Origin: Oxyruncus cristatus
Taxonomy: Eukaryota > Chordata > Aves > Passeriformes > Cotingidae
Assembly: GCA_013399855.1 (NCBI GenBank)
Contig: VXAY01012532.1
Span: 703,441 to 767,440, forward strand
Direction of reading: 5' to 3'
Length of the DNA stretch: 64,000 bases
Positions 35,811 to 48,780 of this stretch are shown here, one piece after another (position 1 is the stretch's first letter; every line of letters starts with the position of its first letter). Position numbers and translations under genes: made by a program. The notes below the pieces were generated by a model. That model had not been told where the DNA came from, did no database searches, and saw only the letters and a list, made by a program, of their open reading frames with translations.

Positions 35811-38800
35811 AAAAAAAAGAGAAACAAACAAACCCACAAAAAATAAATTTAAAAACAAACAAAGAAACAAACAAACAAAAAACCCCCAAGCAAAACATTT
35901 TTCTATTAATATATAGTAGATACCAGTTAAAAATAAGAGACAGATGGGGAAGAGAAGGGAGAATGAGTATATTACTTTCTTCTTATTCACGTAGAGAATG
36001 TTGACCTTGCTCATCCTCACTCAAGTCAGTGACAGAACCAAAAATAGAGCTCAAAAGCAGTTTCTACTACAGTCTTGCTACAACAATGTTAAGAATAGGC
36101 ACTCTACTTTCCATAAGTATTTACCTAGGCCATTTTGAAACTAGAAATTTTAAGCAGACTACAATAGAAGTCACTAGGAAAGGTGACAAATTGTTTTTCC
36201 TACATAATGTTATCATCCAAAAACAGCTGAAACAATTGTAAACAGTGACAGTGATGGAACACATCAGGTGAAAATTACCTATGTCACAGGAAGGGTTTCC
36301 CAGAGTCAGCTATGAATATGGTTCTAAGAATTTTAACATCAACAGATTATTAGTCTGATACGAAATCTGCCTGTGATGTAACAAAATCATGCATAACAAT
36401 GTAATTTCTGTAATTTGCATAGATTTATATTGATGGTTGGGTAAAAATTAAGTGCTACTGGTTTATCAAGAGCAGATTACTATGCATTTATTTATGAGAC
36501 CATATAATAAAATCATACTTAGGGAAAATGAGCTTCCATAACGTAATCTTTCACGTAAATGAAATCTGAAATAAATTCTTTCTTCCTATTCCATATTAAA
36601 ATTTTCAATATGAAGGATGTTTGTGCCCCAGCAATTTAGTTTCAGAATTAAGATTGGGTGTTTACATACACATATATATGTGTCTATGTGTATATATATA
36701 TAATTGGCATGACTGCCCTGTTGAAGCATTTGTACAATCTCTTCCCTATAACCTATTCACCAGAAGTATTCCAGCATAGATCTACAAAACATATATTTTA
36801 TGTGAGGATGGTTTATACTGTAATCTTAAACTCCAATGTGAAAAGAATTCATGCCAAAACTCTATTCTTAAAGGGGTGAGGGGCAGATATTACTATTGTA
36901 AAATTTTTATGGTTAATTTAGGCTCTAGGTTATAATAATTTGTCTCCTTTGGCTTGTTTCCTACCTTTTTATTACAGTTTTATCTTTTGTTCATTTTTTC
37001 CATTACCTAGAAAAAGAGAGGAATCCTGTCTGCTTGCCCATAAGGACAACTAAATACTTGCTGTTTGCAGAAGCTGGGGGTCACAGAATGTAGTCTTTTG
37101 CTCTTCATGCCAGAAGAAATGGTTCAGCTGTTTCCTGAACTCAGATACAACACGGACTGAGCAGAAGCTCCTTTCTGTCTGGAATGTGGAGGAAAAGTAT
37201 TGAACTATTAGAAGAGATTTGGGATGCCAGTATGTGAAATGCTAACACAGCTCAGCTAACACAGACATGGGAGAGCATCTATGTCAGCAAAAAAGATTTT
37301 TACTGATCAAGGTTCTCTAAGTCACTGTTTGGTCATAAAAATACCATAAATAGTAGAAGTTTTCATAAAGGCAATAGGCTTCAAAGACACATTTTATTTT
37401 CTAAACTACACCATAATTTTTAAATTAATAAAAGTATATTAAAAATATCAACTAGTTCAATACTTTAAAAAGTATAGCAAAGTTATTTCAATCCTGAAGA
37501 TTAGGCAAATGAGTTAAAAAAAGGATCGTTGACCTAACACAGAACAGCTCTCTACTTTAAATCCAAATCACAGGACTGCTTTTGTATTTGCATATTATCC
37601 TCATATTAGCCCAGTACTTTCTCTGAGGTTTCTCTCTGGCTATGTTCTTACTATCAAGCGTCCTAGTTTCAGTAGGCAGGTGGGAAGAATGTTTTCTTCA
37701 AGGGTAGCTTCTGCGTGGTATCTACGCCACCCTCTGAAGTGGGAGGCATGACTGGAGGTCTTAGAGGCTGCAAAAGGTCAAGACCCAGGTTTTTCCCTTC
37801 CTGAAGGAGAGGGACCTCTCACCTGTGATTCAGTGAGAAAACAAGTAGCATGAGGTCATTGTTTTCAATTGAACTCGGTTTGAACAGTGAGTGTGAGTTT
37901 TCAAAAAGGTTCAAAGTATTTCAGTATATAACAATGGCAAAACTTGTCTTTAAATTCAAGAAAGCTTCAAGAAGAAAATTTCTCACCAGTATACTCAACA
38001 TGGAAAAAAAAAAAAAAAAAAAGCAAAACTAAAATCAGGAATATTTCTTGGTATGCTCATTGAAAAACATATAACTTAAGTCTAGGTGTTTACGATACTT
38101 AAAGAGCCTAAGTGGGCTAAAGACAATTTCTGTGCTTCTCTGAGAATATACACTGACATTGTGGTTTACGAGTTCAGTGTTTTCTTGAATCTCACCTTAA
38201 ATAACTTACCTGGTTCCATAAGAAAAGTCACTAGCAGAGACAAGAACAAAATCCAGCTTCCTTTGCTGATTTCTTCATCACAAAAGCATACTTACTTTAT
38301 TCATTTATTTATTTTTAAGGACTACACATATGACCTAAGTAAAGAAAAAGCTGATGGAAATTCAGACATACAGGAAAAGGCTGACAGAACACTCCAAGGA
38401 AAGTTTTAAAAGGAATAAACTAATTGATTTTCTATAGTGTATAATTAGAAGAAATGAAAAAAAATGTAAGTGTGGCCTAAAATTCCTAACTCATGATATT
38501 CTCACTAGAATTTTTTTATACACTTTCATTTTTTTGTTTGCTTTTATTTCCTCAACTCAAGGAGGATATTGGTCAGCAGCCTGAGTCAAAAATTATTTGG
38601 ATACTTCCTAGTAATTCGCAAAGATTTTCAAATGCCTTTGACTGCCAGTGAGGAGGTGAACAGAAAGCGCATATAGAAAAAGAAGGTGGTTTAATGGTTA
38701 AATCACATTTTCATGTGTTGTTAAATTACATCATATCATATCTTAGGTGGTTTTTTTTGTTTTCTCCCATGAAGAGGATGAAGACACATAAAAAGTCAGA

Positions 38801-40594
38801 AAAGAAGTCACAATAAATGTCAAGCAGATGGGTAGATTTATAAATAAAGCTCAGGAACACTTTCTTCCAGTAAAACTTTTTCTATTATTTTCTTCCACCC
38901 AAAAACTCATAGAATGACAGCCAGTAAGTGTATGAATTATAATATTTCCTACTCAATAATTAACAAATAATAATTCTAACATCTTCCATAAAATACCAGC
39001 AATATCATTATCTTCTTTTCCTAAGGTTGATTATTTTATGTTATTTTCTTGATACAACATGAGGGAACAAAAAGTCAGATTTAACCCTGAAGTTTCAGAG
39101 TTTTCATACTACTTTAGGGTCCCTGATCTATCTAGGAAAGTCTTTACTGTGAATACAACCATCATACGTTTCAGAATTTCTGTAGGATTCACTTGTGTCT
39201 ATTGGATGTCTTTGTAGGTAAGACATATTCTTTCCTTCAGTTTTGGTCTTTTTTCAGCCACCTTCTAATGGCTTACTGGAATACAATGCTTCTGCTTTGC
39301 ATACCTAGAAAGTTTCTTTCTTTTCATTACCTATGAGTGTTGGCTGCATGTTTGATCCACACGCAACACATTTCTGTCTACAACCCACAGACTTTTAACA
39401 GAAAAAAACCCCATAGTTAGAGGAGATAATTAGGGAACAAATGAGAAAATTATACCATACAAAAAGATGCCATCTGTCACATCTGGTTTTAACTTAATGT
39501 TACAGATTGTCTACTTGATTTAATCTATCATGATTATGACCTCTCATGACTTTTTCATTATTAATTTTTATATTTATTGTATTTTGAGCAATGCTGTTCT
39601 CTAAAAGAAACTTTGTGTCTGGAAAGCTCTTTGTCAAAAAAGATTGGTCCTTAGTTTTCCAGTGTTCACTTAGTTCAGCTTTATTCCCAAAGGAAAACAA
39701 GACTTAAGAGCATCTGGTACAGGTATTAGAACTGGTACCTGATTGTAATTGTTTTAGCAGCATAATTAGGTCTTTACAGTTATTTAACAATTACAGTTGT
39801 CATCAATTATAAATACTTCACCTTAAACCTTAGTGGTTTATTGCTAATTGTGTGATTCAATATAAACTTAATTGGTTCTGATGGTTGAATTAAAGAATGA
39901 TTGCCTCTTATAAAACTATACTTCAGATAGAGTAGAATTCTTTAACAGACTTTTGTCCCTCTGGTAACAAGACACAGCCATTAGAAGGATAAATATATTC
40001 CACTGAATTTAATATTAACACTGTTTTATCTGAGTAATCAGAGCATGAAATACAATGGTTAATAATGAATAACATTAAGAAAAAGATCCAGACAGTAGTT
40101 GTGTTTTGGAATATTCTCTTTAGGGCTTTATTATGCTTTTCATAGTTGACTCTTTGCAGGGGACAACCAAAAAGAGAGAGAAAAATAGTAGCAAGTTGGG
40201 TGGCCAAGAAAGACACAAGATTTTAGTTCTTAGTCTTAAACATAATGTACAAAGGGCACAACAATCTTCGCTTCTGTGGTAGCTGACCTTGCTCTGTAGC
40301 CAGACATCCACTCAGCTGCTCTTCTACTCCCTCTGTTCAACAGGAAAGAGGTAGAAAATAAACAAAAATACCCTGGATCAAGATAAAGACATGGATATAA
40401 TTTACCTATTACCATCACAAGCAAAACAGACTAAATTAATTTATTATCAATTAAAATAGATTTGGATGGTGAGAAACAGAGACAAAAATCAAAACAAAAC
40501 TTTTACACCACTCTATCTCTTTTCCCAGATTCAACTCTGTTCTCAAATACTTCACCTCTCCTGCAACTTGAGCATTTGCAGCGGGATGAAGTCA
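35811..40594. other. no recognised repeat or gene
   Basis: Contains an A-rich CAAA patch just right of the LTR (35811-35885), a TA/TG-rich patch at 36661-36703 and an A19 run at 38004-38022. Open frames at 37850-38032 and 38086-38409 have no recognisable product. 37660-37820 is slightly less A+T-rich and cannot be classified. Confidence 0.4.
38004..38022. repeat. A19 homopolymer
   Basis: There are nineteen consecutive A. It might be a retroposed tail in plus sense, but the preceding sequence is not a recognisable retrocopy. Confidence 0.95.
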
Positions 40595-40600
40595 GTTGAA

Positions 40601-41155
40601 TGGGGATTGTGGTCAGTTAATAACCACTTCTCTCTGCCTCATCTTCCTCCTCACACTTTTCCCTGATGCCTGTGTGGACTCCACAGGCTGCACCTCTGGC
40701 CAGGAACCTCTTCCTGCCTGGACTCTCCAGGGGCTTCAGGATGGGGTCCTCCACAAGTTTCTCCATGAATATCTGCTACAACATAGTCCTTTATGGGCTG
40801 CATGGCAGTAACCTTCTCCATCACGATCTCCTCCGTGGGCTGCAGGTGAATCTCTCCTCCAGCACCTAGAGCATTTTTTCCCAACCCCTTACCTTGGTGT
40901 CCGCAAGTTCTTTTCTTCCTTCTTTTTTTTTTTTTTCTTTCACTTCTCTGCTTTCTGATGTTACTGCTCTTTACCAAATCTGGTTTTCCAGAGGCACCAT
41001 CATCTTGTCTGACAGATTCAGCTGTGACCAGTGGTAGGTCCTCTGTAGATGGTTGGAGCCACCTGTGTCCAGCTTAGGGAGCCCCAGCCTTGCCTCACAG
41101 AGGTCACACCTGATGCCTGCACCTCTGCCCCTCAACCCCCAACTTCCCCCAAAAC
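40601..41155 (-). mobile_element. degraded ERV LTR, minus sense, same broad family as the one at 3378
   Basis: Read in reverse complement, the landmarks of the 3378 LTR recur. They include 'gattgtggtcagttaata' at 40607, the pair 'gtcctccacaag' and 'ccgtgggctgcagg' of the internal imperfect repeats, 'ccttaccttggtgtccgc' at 40889, a T14 run at 40923-40936, 'cagaggcaccatcatctt' at 40991, and 'ctcacagaggtcacacctg' near 41094. The middle repeats are partly deleted, and both edges are vague. No coding sequence is attached. The open frames here (40466-40977) are shadows within the LTR. Confidence 0.65.
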
Positions 41156-44100
41156 AATTAGAGATAAAGTTACGTAACTCAGAAGATACTACAGGAAAAT
41201 TATTTCATTTCTTTTAAGTAAACTTTAGCCAGTTTCATGAATTGGTATAAGTTCACATAACTTCAGATGCAGATGTTATGCATGTAAAATGCTTTACAGT
41301 TCTACAAATACAGTAACCACCTTGATCTGAGAAACTGCCTCATGTTTAAGCTGATGCCAAATGTGAGTGTCCGTCCACTGGTAAGCATGAAGAAGGGCAG
41401 TGCCTGGAAGTGGTTATTATAGATATTAAACAGTGTTGAACAAAGGAGGATGTGGTGTAAAGGAAGATGTACAGTAGATTTGGGATGTTTTTCTCCTCTA
41501 AGGCTTTTATTCAGATATAGTTTATGAAAGCAGTGTTCTTGTGCCAAGTTTAGACTGCCTTAAGGTGCACTCTATCGAATTTTTCTCGTCATGTACAAAG
41601 CCTGCGTTACCATTGAATTTCTGTTCACCTTATCCATTTATATATCTCATATGCAAACACATGGATCACATCTAATCCTTCTACCAGATGTATTTTAGTC
41701 TCAAATAGGTTACTACGATTCTTAGGTTCTTTGACTTCTACATAAAAGCTTCAAAGACAAATCAGAGAACCTTGATATAAAATTTTTTTATGGACCAATA
41801 TCCTTGAAATATGACCACATACAATTCATGAAGGAACTTGAAGGTTAAAAACATAGGTCTACAACTGTTAATTCAGGAAAATTATATAAAGCTTGAAGAA
41901 CTTTTTTCTCACATAAATCCTTATGATGCACAGACCTCAAATTGAAAGAATTTCACATTCTGTTGGCTTTGATAATGTATTACTTAGAGAACAAGGGGTC
42001 TGATGAAGCTGCTTCCATTAATTATAATAATTATACAAATTTGATGGCTTGTATAAGTTTAATTTAAATAAAACATAGGTTGAAGAGTTATCACGATTGT
42101 TGAATTTAGTTCATTTTAAATGATAACTTAATGTTTTTGTCAGAAAGCTCAAAAATATACCACTGTGGAGCTGTGGCATTTTATATATATATATTTTGAA
42201 GGAGTAGCCTGTATCCTGAAGGGATTTAGTCATCTCATTTCATTTCAGTATCATATAAGTTGAGCAACTCTGAGAGATACATACAAATAAGATAGGAATT
42301 CCATTCCAGGAAAAGAGAAGAATGAGTCAGAGGTCCTAAAGTGTGGCTGCATTTTTTATTTTGCAGTTGATGAAGGAAGAAAGCCTTTTTGAAAATAAAG
42401 AATTTCTGCATTATTCTGCACACAATGGCACGATAACAAACTAGAAAGGCTGGCATTACTTTTCAAAAATGTCTGAGTGAAAACCATTTCAGAAAACATA
42501 GCCATCAATTTAGTAGGCACCACACATTCAGTAAAGGGCTTAAGCTTTTTAACTTTACATGTCTAAATGCCACAGTGAGTGCTTTGCAAACAGTGATACA
42601 CTTATGTATAAGCTTAAATTCTTTGCTTATCTGGGACTTTAATGAATACCTCTCTGGTAATCTTGTCCTAATATAGAATGATCACTTTCTCTCTCACTAG
42701 CAGTTCCGTTAAATTTTTTCTCAACCACGGATGTGAAATAAAATCCTTTAGAGACTGAGTGTAAACCACATATTATGCTTTAGAGATACGAACTAAAGTC
42801 AGAGATAAAAAAAAAGCTTTAATTTTTATGCCCTCTGGCACCCAGACTCAGGGGAAGAAGTTCATGTGAATTCTGGAAAATTTTATTTTGTGTTTACCAT
42901 GTCCTATTCTTTGAGTGATTAGTTTCTTGGCATAAGACAGATCAATGACAATAGAAAGAAACTACTCCCTCGAAGACTGTACTATAAAAGAAGCCGGGAA
43001 ATGGGATTCGCCATTTAAAAACTTGATGATACCTATCTAGTGTGTTACATACTAGTTTTGCTTAGACAGACAAGGAAGTTCTAACAAACAGCTTAACAGT
43101 CCCTTTCCCTAACACGTCTAACATTTCCTTCTGCAGCAAGTATAACTCTCTATTGAATTTTTACAAAGGGAGAAACAGAAGCTGAAGTACATGAAGTTAA
43201 TGTGTTATTGCATGTTCCCAAATATCTGAAAATCAGAACCAGTTCATATGGCTTCACAAACTGGTTGTAACAGGTTAGAAGAAGGACCTTAAAAAACCAG
43301 GAATTCTACATCCAGTAAGGCCTGCCATCTAATCTGAAGCAAGAAGGAAAAACTAATCTAATTCCATATGCTATGTCAGCCACATAGTAACTGCACAATA
43401 AACAACAAAAAAATGTAGTTCAGAGTAAAGGTGTGATTCACAGCTCATAAATACAACTGATCTTTTAATATGACATGTTACTATTAATAAAGACTACCTT
43501 TTTTTGTTGTTAAATACGTTATAAAATGCAGGTGTTTGTAAAGCTGGGAGATGAACTTTTCAGTTTAATTGTCCAAAATAAAAATTTTGAAAAAAGAACA
43601 GTATGCAAACAGAGAATCAGTTTATTTTTTGAGTTCATAAAAGCTTTCTGTACAGTCATGCAAAATTTTTGCCCTCACAATGAATCTCACTACTATATGG
43701 CAACACACATGACTCTGGAGTTTAGAATGGCATTTCCTCTTTTCTGATGTGTTTGTGAGTACAAGGTTTTGGGGTAAATCTGGCAGAGAGCTGGCTCAGG
43801 AAAATGGAGGAAGTCTGTGCTACAGCATCTCCTAGATCCATCCACTGTGAATTCTGGAAACAACTCAGTGTAGACTCTTGTCAGATATGCCACTACTAAC
43901 AAAGAAAGTAAAATCAACATGAACATATGCTTCAGACTGGAATTAGATAATTACAGTGTGTGTTTCAAACACAGTTTTTAAAGTCCTTTTTTCCCTTCTT
44001 CTCTGACAGAAATACTGGTTTACAAGGGGTTTCAATATATTTGGTGTACTTTATAAAAGTAAGTAAAATTTTGAAGCATACATATTTATTCTTAAAATAG

Positions 44101-46989
44101 AAAACATGATTTTCAGGTAAACTTCACCAGTTCAGAAACACTACTGAAAGAGCAAGAGGCAAGTTAATAACATTATTAATTAATCACTCTTTGGCAATTC
44201 AAGGGAATTAGAAAGCTCTTTCTCCACTCCTTGTCCATACTAGAGGAACATCCATGGTAGAAAAATATTCCCCCTGTCGACATCCAGTAGCCCTTTACAA
44301 ATTAAAAAGTCATGACCCTTTTAATGAGGCAAGACGTAAGTCTGCATGGACTGAACACTCTGACCTGATTCAACAAAGCACTCGAATACACATGTAATAT
44401 AACACACACTTAATAGTACATATGTGTAGTCTCTTTGAAGTAGGCACAGAGTTGAATTTGATACGACTAATCCTCCAATCTGCTGCCAATTCAGTATTAT
44501 TCTACAATGTAAGTTCCAACCATTTCCTTTTGGCTTTTTCTTCAGCCCATTTCTACATATTAAGTAACATGTGTGATATTAAGCCTGAGTTTACTGCCTC
44601 CTGTATTGAAACCCTTATTCCTTTTGCTAACTCTTAATTTTATATACTTGCAATTAGATCTAACATCAACTAACTCTCTATATATTATGTCATAATACTT
44701 ACTTGGATGTATTTAAGTTATTTGGTTGTTATTTCAGGTATGATTTTTTTTTTTTCCAGCTTCCAAAACATATTTATTCTTATATATCCAATTAAGGTAA
44801 AAATCAAACATTCCCTTATCCCAGCGACTTGTAAGTGAATTCTATGATATAGAATATGATTTTTAATGCTTACTGAGGATGATAAACAGGAATCTCCAAA
44901 AATTTGCATGGTTTAGAAAGAAATTAAATACCATAGTCTCAAACAGCAATAGGAAGGTTGATATCTTGATCACAAATTGTATGTAAGAATTCCATACTAG
45001 CTTAATTTTTAAAATATTTTATTTTTTTAATAGTAATAAGAACATTTTCTTCATTTTTGCTAAAAAGATGATGTTATGCATAAATGAAAAATCCCCCATA
45101 CTTCTAGCTCTTTAATAAAATGAAGGGGCATAAACATTGTGATAATTTAGTGCAAAAGGTACATTTTCTTTTTTATTTCTCTCTTTTAGACATCACACTT
45201 CCCCACTTTTAATTTGTATTAAAGGACTATATCTATGCAAATAGAAAATTTACTTACTGAAATCAAGTGACTAAAATCAGCAGTTTCAACCTTCCCTTGT
45301 ACATATATTAATGTTTGTGTGGAAAAATACATATGAAAGAACTCTTCAGTCCTGTGGAATTTGTGCCTATGTGATCCACAGGGAGTTTCAGGCAAAAACT
45401 GGTCCACTGCAACATGTCTTTCTGGCAAGATGCTTCTTTGGCTTTTAAACCATTTTCTAACCAAACCTCCACAAAAGAAGTTGAAACAGAGAGACAAGCT
45501 TAGGGAACTTTTGGACTAGTGATTAACCAAAGCAGGCCAATAATTTTGGTAATTAATATCCCTGTTGTTAGCAAATTTTTCTTCCCAGTGTTAAAATGTT
45601 GTTAAAGTTCTCAGTTGTATGTCAATACTGCATTAAGCTGATATTGCAGTAATCAACTGTGAAAGGCCCCAGATGTATTGTGGAGCAGAAAAAGGAAGCC
45701 TTTTATCAAAAGCCAGTTCCTGCTTCCTGAACTATGATATAGCTTCTTAGGTTTCACTCCGGATAATAGACCATATTCAGAGCCCAGAACATGGGAGAAA
45801 GGGAACATGCACGTACATGTACCGCATATACTGAATACAACTCTCCTCACAAAGGAGTAGATGGAACAAGTTAGGTGCATGGGTTAAATGAAAGCAAATA
45901 AAAATAATTTTCCAGAATCTAGTAAAAAATTCCAAAGAACAGTAAAGTAATTGCAGTCTTTGTGGAAACTAGAATAAGTTCTGTTTGAGTGAATGTGACA
46001 TAAAAAGAGGCAATCTTTAAAATCACAGTAGTGTTTTACTTTGAAACAAAGGCACTCTTCATGTTAAGTTAGAAGGTCAAGATATTGGAAAAAAATATAT
46101 ACTAGACTTAGAAACTGTTTTGTTCTCTTTGCCAAATATTCCAATGGGGTTTGAATGAGTTTAACTATGGTACTACCTAATTCCATCACATAAAATTACA
46201 TACGCACCAAATACTAAAGAAAATGTGTGATTCAGTGTTACTTTTAGCTTTGTGTATTTTTCCTCCACTTTTATTCATTTCACCTCTGAGACTTAAGGTA
46301 AACTCCAAGCAGAGACCAGAAAAGCAAATCATTTCCTTTTAATTACTCCTCCAGGAAATCAGTTAATGGAGGTTCACCCTGGGTCATGTAAAACTGTTAT
46401 CACAAATCTTTAAGCCGCAAATGAACTAGAAGCAGAAATCTGTCTGCCACACATGGTGTGACTTTGGTGATTTTTCCCAGGTCCTTCTTTGACTAATTGA
46501 TAAAGAGTAGCAAATGCTTTACGTGTGGAAAAAAAAGAAATCGAAAATATATGACATTCTCCTTCCTATATAACTCATATCCTGTGATTTTCCCATAATT
46601 ATGTCGTTTGATACAAAACCTACATGGTGTATATTAAAAATATTATAAACTGTCTGATATGTTTCAAAAATTAATTGTTAATAAGGAATCACCCTGAAAC
46701 AGGTGCACTTTCTGTGGGTCCATTTATATATTCTGTTGTTTAATTCTTTTACTGGAGGAAAAGCTGATATATTCTTGCTACTGAAGTTAGTAGATGACTA
46801 ATGGATGACAAAAGAAGTAAGTAAAGAGGAAGAAACAGGATGGAAAAAACCCCCACAAACTAGAGTAATCCAAACAGCTTGATAATGTATGCATAAATAT
46901 ACAACTTCTGTCTTCATACAATGAGCTGTAAAGCAAGAAATCTATCCAGGGAGGCAAGGGTTCTGTCAGGGATTAGAAAAGTCATGTAG
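41156..46989. other. no recognised repeat or gene
   Basis: A+T-rich sequence. Open frames at 42235-42456, 43526-43926, 44422-44637, 45219-45497 and 45653-45880 show no family motif and no convincing splice context. Confidence 0.4.
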
Positions 46990-47320
46990 ATAATAAGCTG
47001 AACATGAGCTCTCACTACAGATCTACAGCTGAAAGATCTAAGAAAAACCTTGGATGTTTAAACAGAGGTGTATCAATTAAGAAGGGTATGTTACCTTTGT
47101 ACTTAGCAGTCATGCAACTGCAGTTTCAAAGCTTTATCCCCTTTTTGGAGGTTTAGAAAGATGATGATTGTTTGGAGAGGGTTCAAAGCAGAAGCATGAG
47201 ATTGATTAAAAGACTGGAAAATGTGCATTGCAGGAAAGACCTAAGGATCTAAATTTATTTACCCTAACGTTAGTGAGAAGAAATCTAATCGTAGCATGAA
47301 TCTAGATGGTGAAAAATGTT
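46990..47320 (+). mobile_element. old CR1 LINE fragment, 3' part of ORF2, plus sense
   Basis: 'aagctgaacatgagctctca' at 46994 matches the CR1 segment following the RT domain. 'gaggtgtatcaattaagaag' and 'cttagcagtcatgcaactgc' parallel the region encoding the 'V..LYSALVR..LE' stretch. 47155-47265 parallels the block for the 'LERVQRRA.KMI..LE.L.YEERL..L.LF.L' stretch, visible here as 'gagagggttcaaagcag' and 'aaaagactggaaaatgtgc'. Stops and indels break every frame. The divergence is high, so this is an old copy; its edges are approximate. Confidence 0.7.
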
Positions 47321-48512
47321 TTTAATAGAGACTTCTCAGTCCACTTCTAAGATAAAATGGCTTAAAGTGAAAACCACACAATTTCAATCTCTAGTTAAGC
47401 AAATCTAACAGAAAATTAAGAAAATGAGACAAAATATGTCTCTGCATTGTGCATGTGTACTGCACTGCCTTTGTATGGAAAAAAGGAAATATGTTACTAG
47501 TAATTTTAATGTCTCAATACTATAAAACAACTAAATTAATAAGAAGGCAGTTATTCAATAAAAACTTTAGACACATTTTGTTGTGAAGTTTAGAGTAAGA
47601 AATCCAATGTCTTAATAGAATTCTACAATTAAAGAGGTATGGATGCTTTAAAACGTTAGAAATAACAAACAACAAACTGGCATGCATTACACAGGAAGAC
47701 AAAGTAAACAAATAAAAACCTTAACAAAGAAGAATGGATTTCTAAAATAGGACCTGCTTCATACCTCAGGCAAAAAAAAAGAGAATATGGTGTGATTTCT
47801 ATTAGTCCAAGTGTGCCTGCAGATCTGTTCATCTTTGGGTCTTGCACAACAAATTTGTGGTGCAAAGGTTTCACTTGCAGGAACTCTGAATGCTCAAGCT
47901 GAATTCCATAAACAAGTATCATATTTCTGATTTTCTCCTATACACGTGCCAGTCTTCATTATTTTTTTTTCAGGTCTTTGGTCACTGTGCAATTCAATAA
48001 ATGTCTTATTCCAAATGCAAATATTTCATTGCACAGGCCTTGTCCTTCAATGATATGAATCACTGCACTTATTCAATTAACCTTCTGTGTTGCTGGGTGT
48101 AATACTTGGGACTTCTCCAGATTTCAGCAGAATATATTCTCAGGAGTCCCTGTAGATTCCCATTAAATCTTGACTCTTCCCCTTTGCTACTGCACTTGGC
48201 AAGCACTAGCTATGCCCTTACTATATGAAAAATTGAATACCTTTCAAGAATACAATAAATTCTAAGTCTGAGTTTTGTGTTCTAAGTCATTTGACACAGG
48301 TTTATAAAATAGGTTTCCCTCCTTCCTATACAGGATGATAAAACATCTGCTCATTCAGTTCAACCTATATATAGTCAGCATCCCACCTTCCTCTTTTTCT
48401 AGCCTAACATTGGTCTGTCGATGGTCAGACATGCTTTCAAAGACATGCAAAACTGCTCTATGAACCACAGAATAGGGCAGCAACACATTTTGTATAAAAA
48501 AATTATGCAGTG

Positions 48513-48546
48513 TAAGCATGTCAGTCTTCCAAAAGACTGAAGCTTA
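48513..48546. repeat. inverted repeat, 7 + 5 bp stem
   Basis: The sequence folds as 'taagc' / 'gctta' outer pairs and 'cagtctt' / 'aagactg' inner pairs, with an asymmetric internal loop (atgt opposite aa) and a 4-base terminal loop (ccaa). Confidence 0.8.
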
Positions 48547-48737
48547 TTTGATTAGTTAAATGTAAAAAATGGTATGATAATAACTGTATTTCCTGAAAAG
48601 ACAAACACACATGCATCAGTATATTCAGTTGGTGGATAAATCCTAAAAAAAATTCCTCAAGGTCACTTCACATCCAATAAGTGTGGAATTATAATCTTTC
48701 AGGAAATTGCTTTGTGCTGACCAGGATCTAAAATTCT

Positions 48738-48780
48738 CTTTAAAGTCAAAATGGAGTTACTCTTCCTTTTGACTTTAAAG
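48738..48780. repeat. perfect 14-bp inverted repeat with 15-base loop
   Basis: 'ctttaaagtcaaaa' at 48738-48751 is the exact reverse complement of 'ttttgactttaaag' at 48767-48780. It has no open frame and no resemblance to a known element. Confidence 0.9.

Noticed and set aside
40651..40977. Minus-strand 108-codon frame with a Lys/Arg-rich start
   Set aside because: It runs through the degraded LTR at 40601-41155 and its T14 run, so it is not a separate gene.
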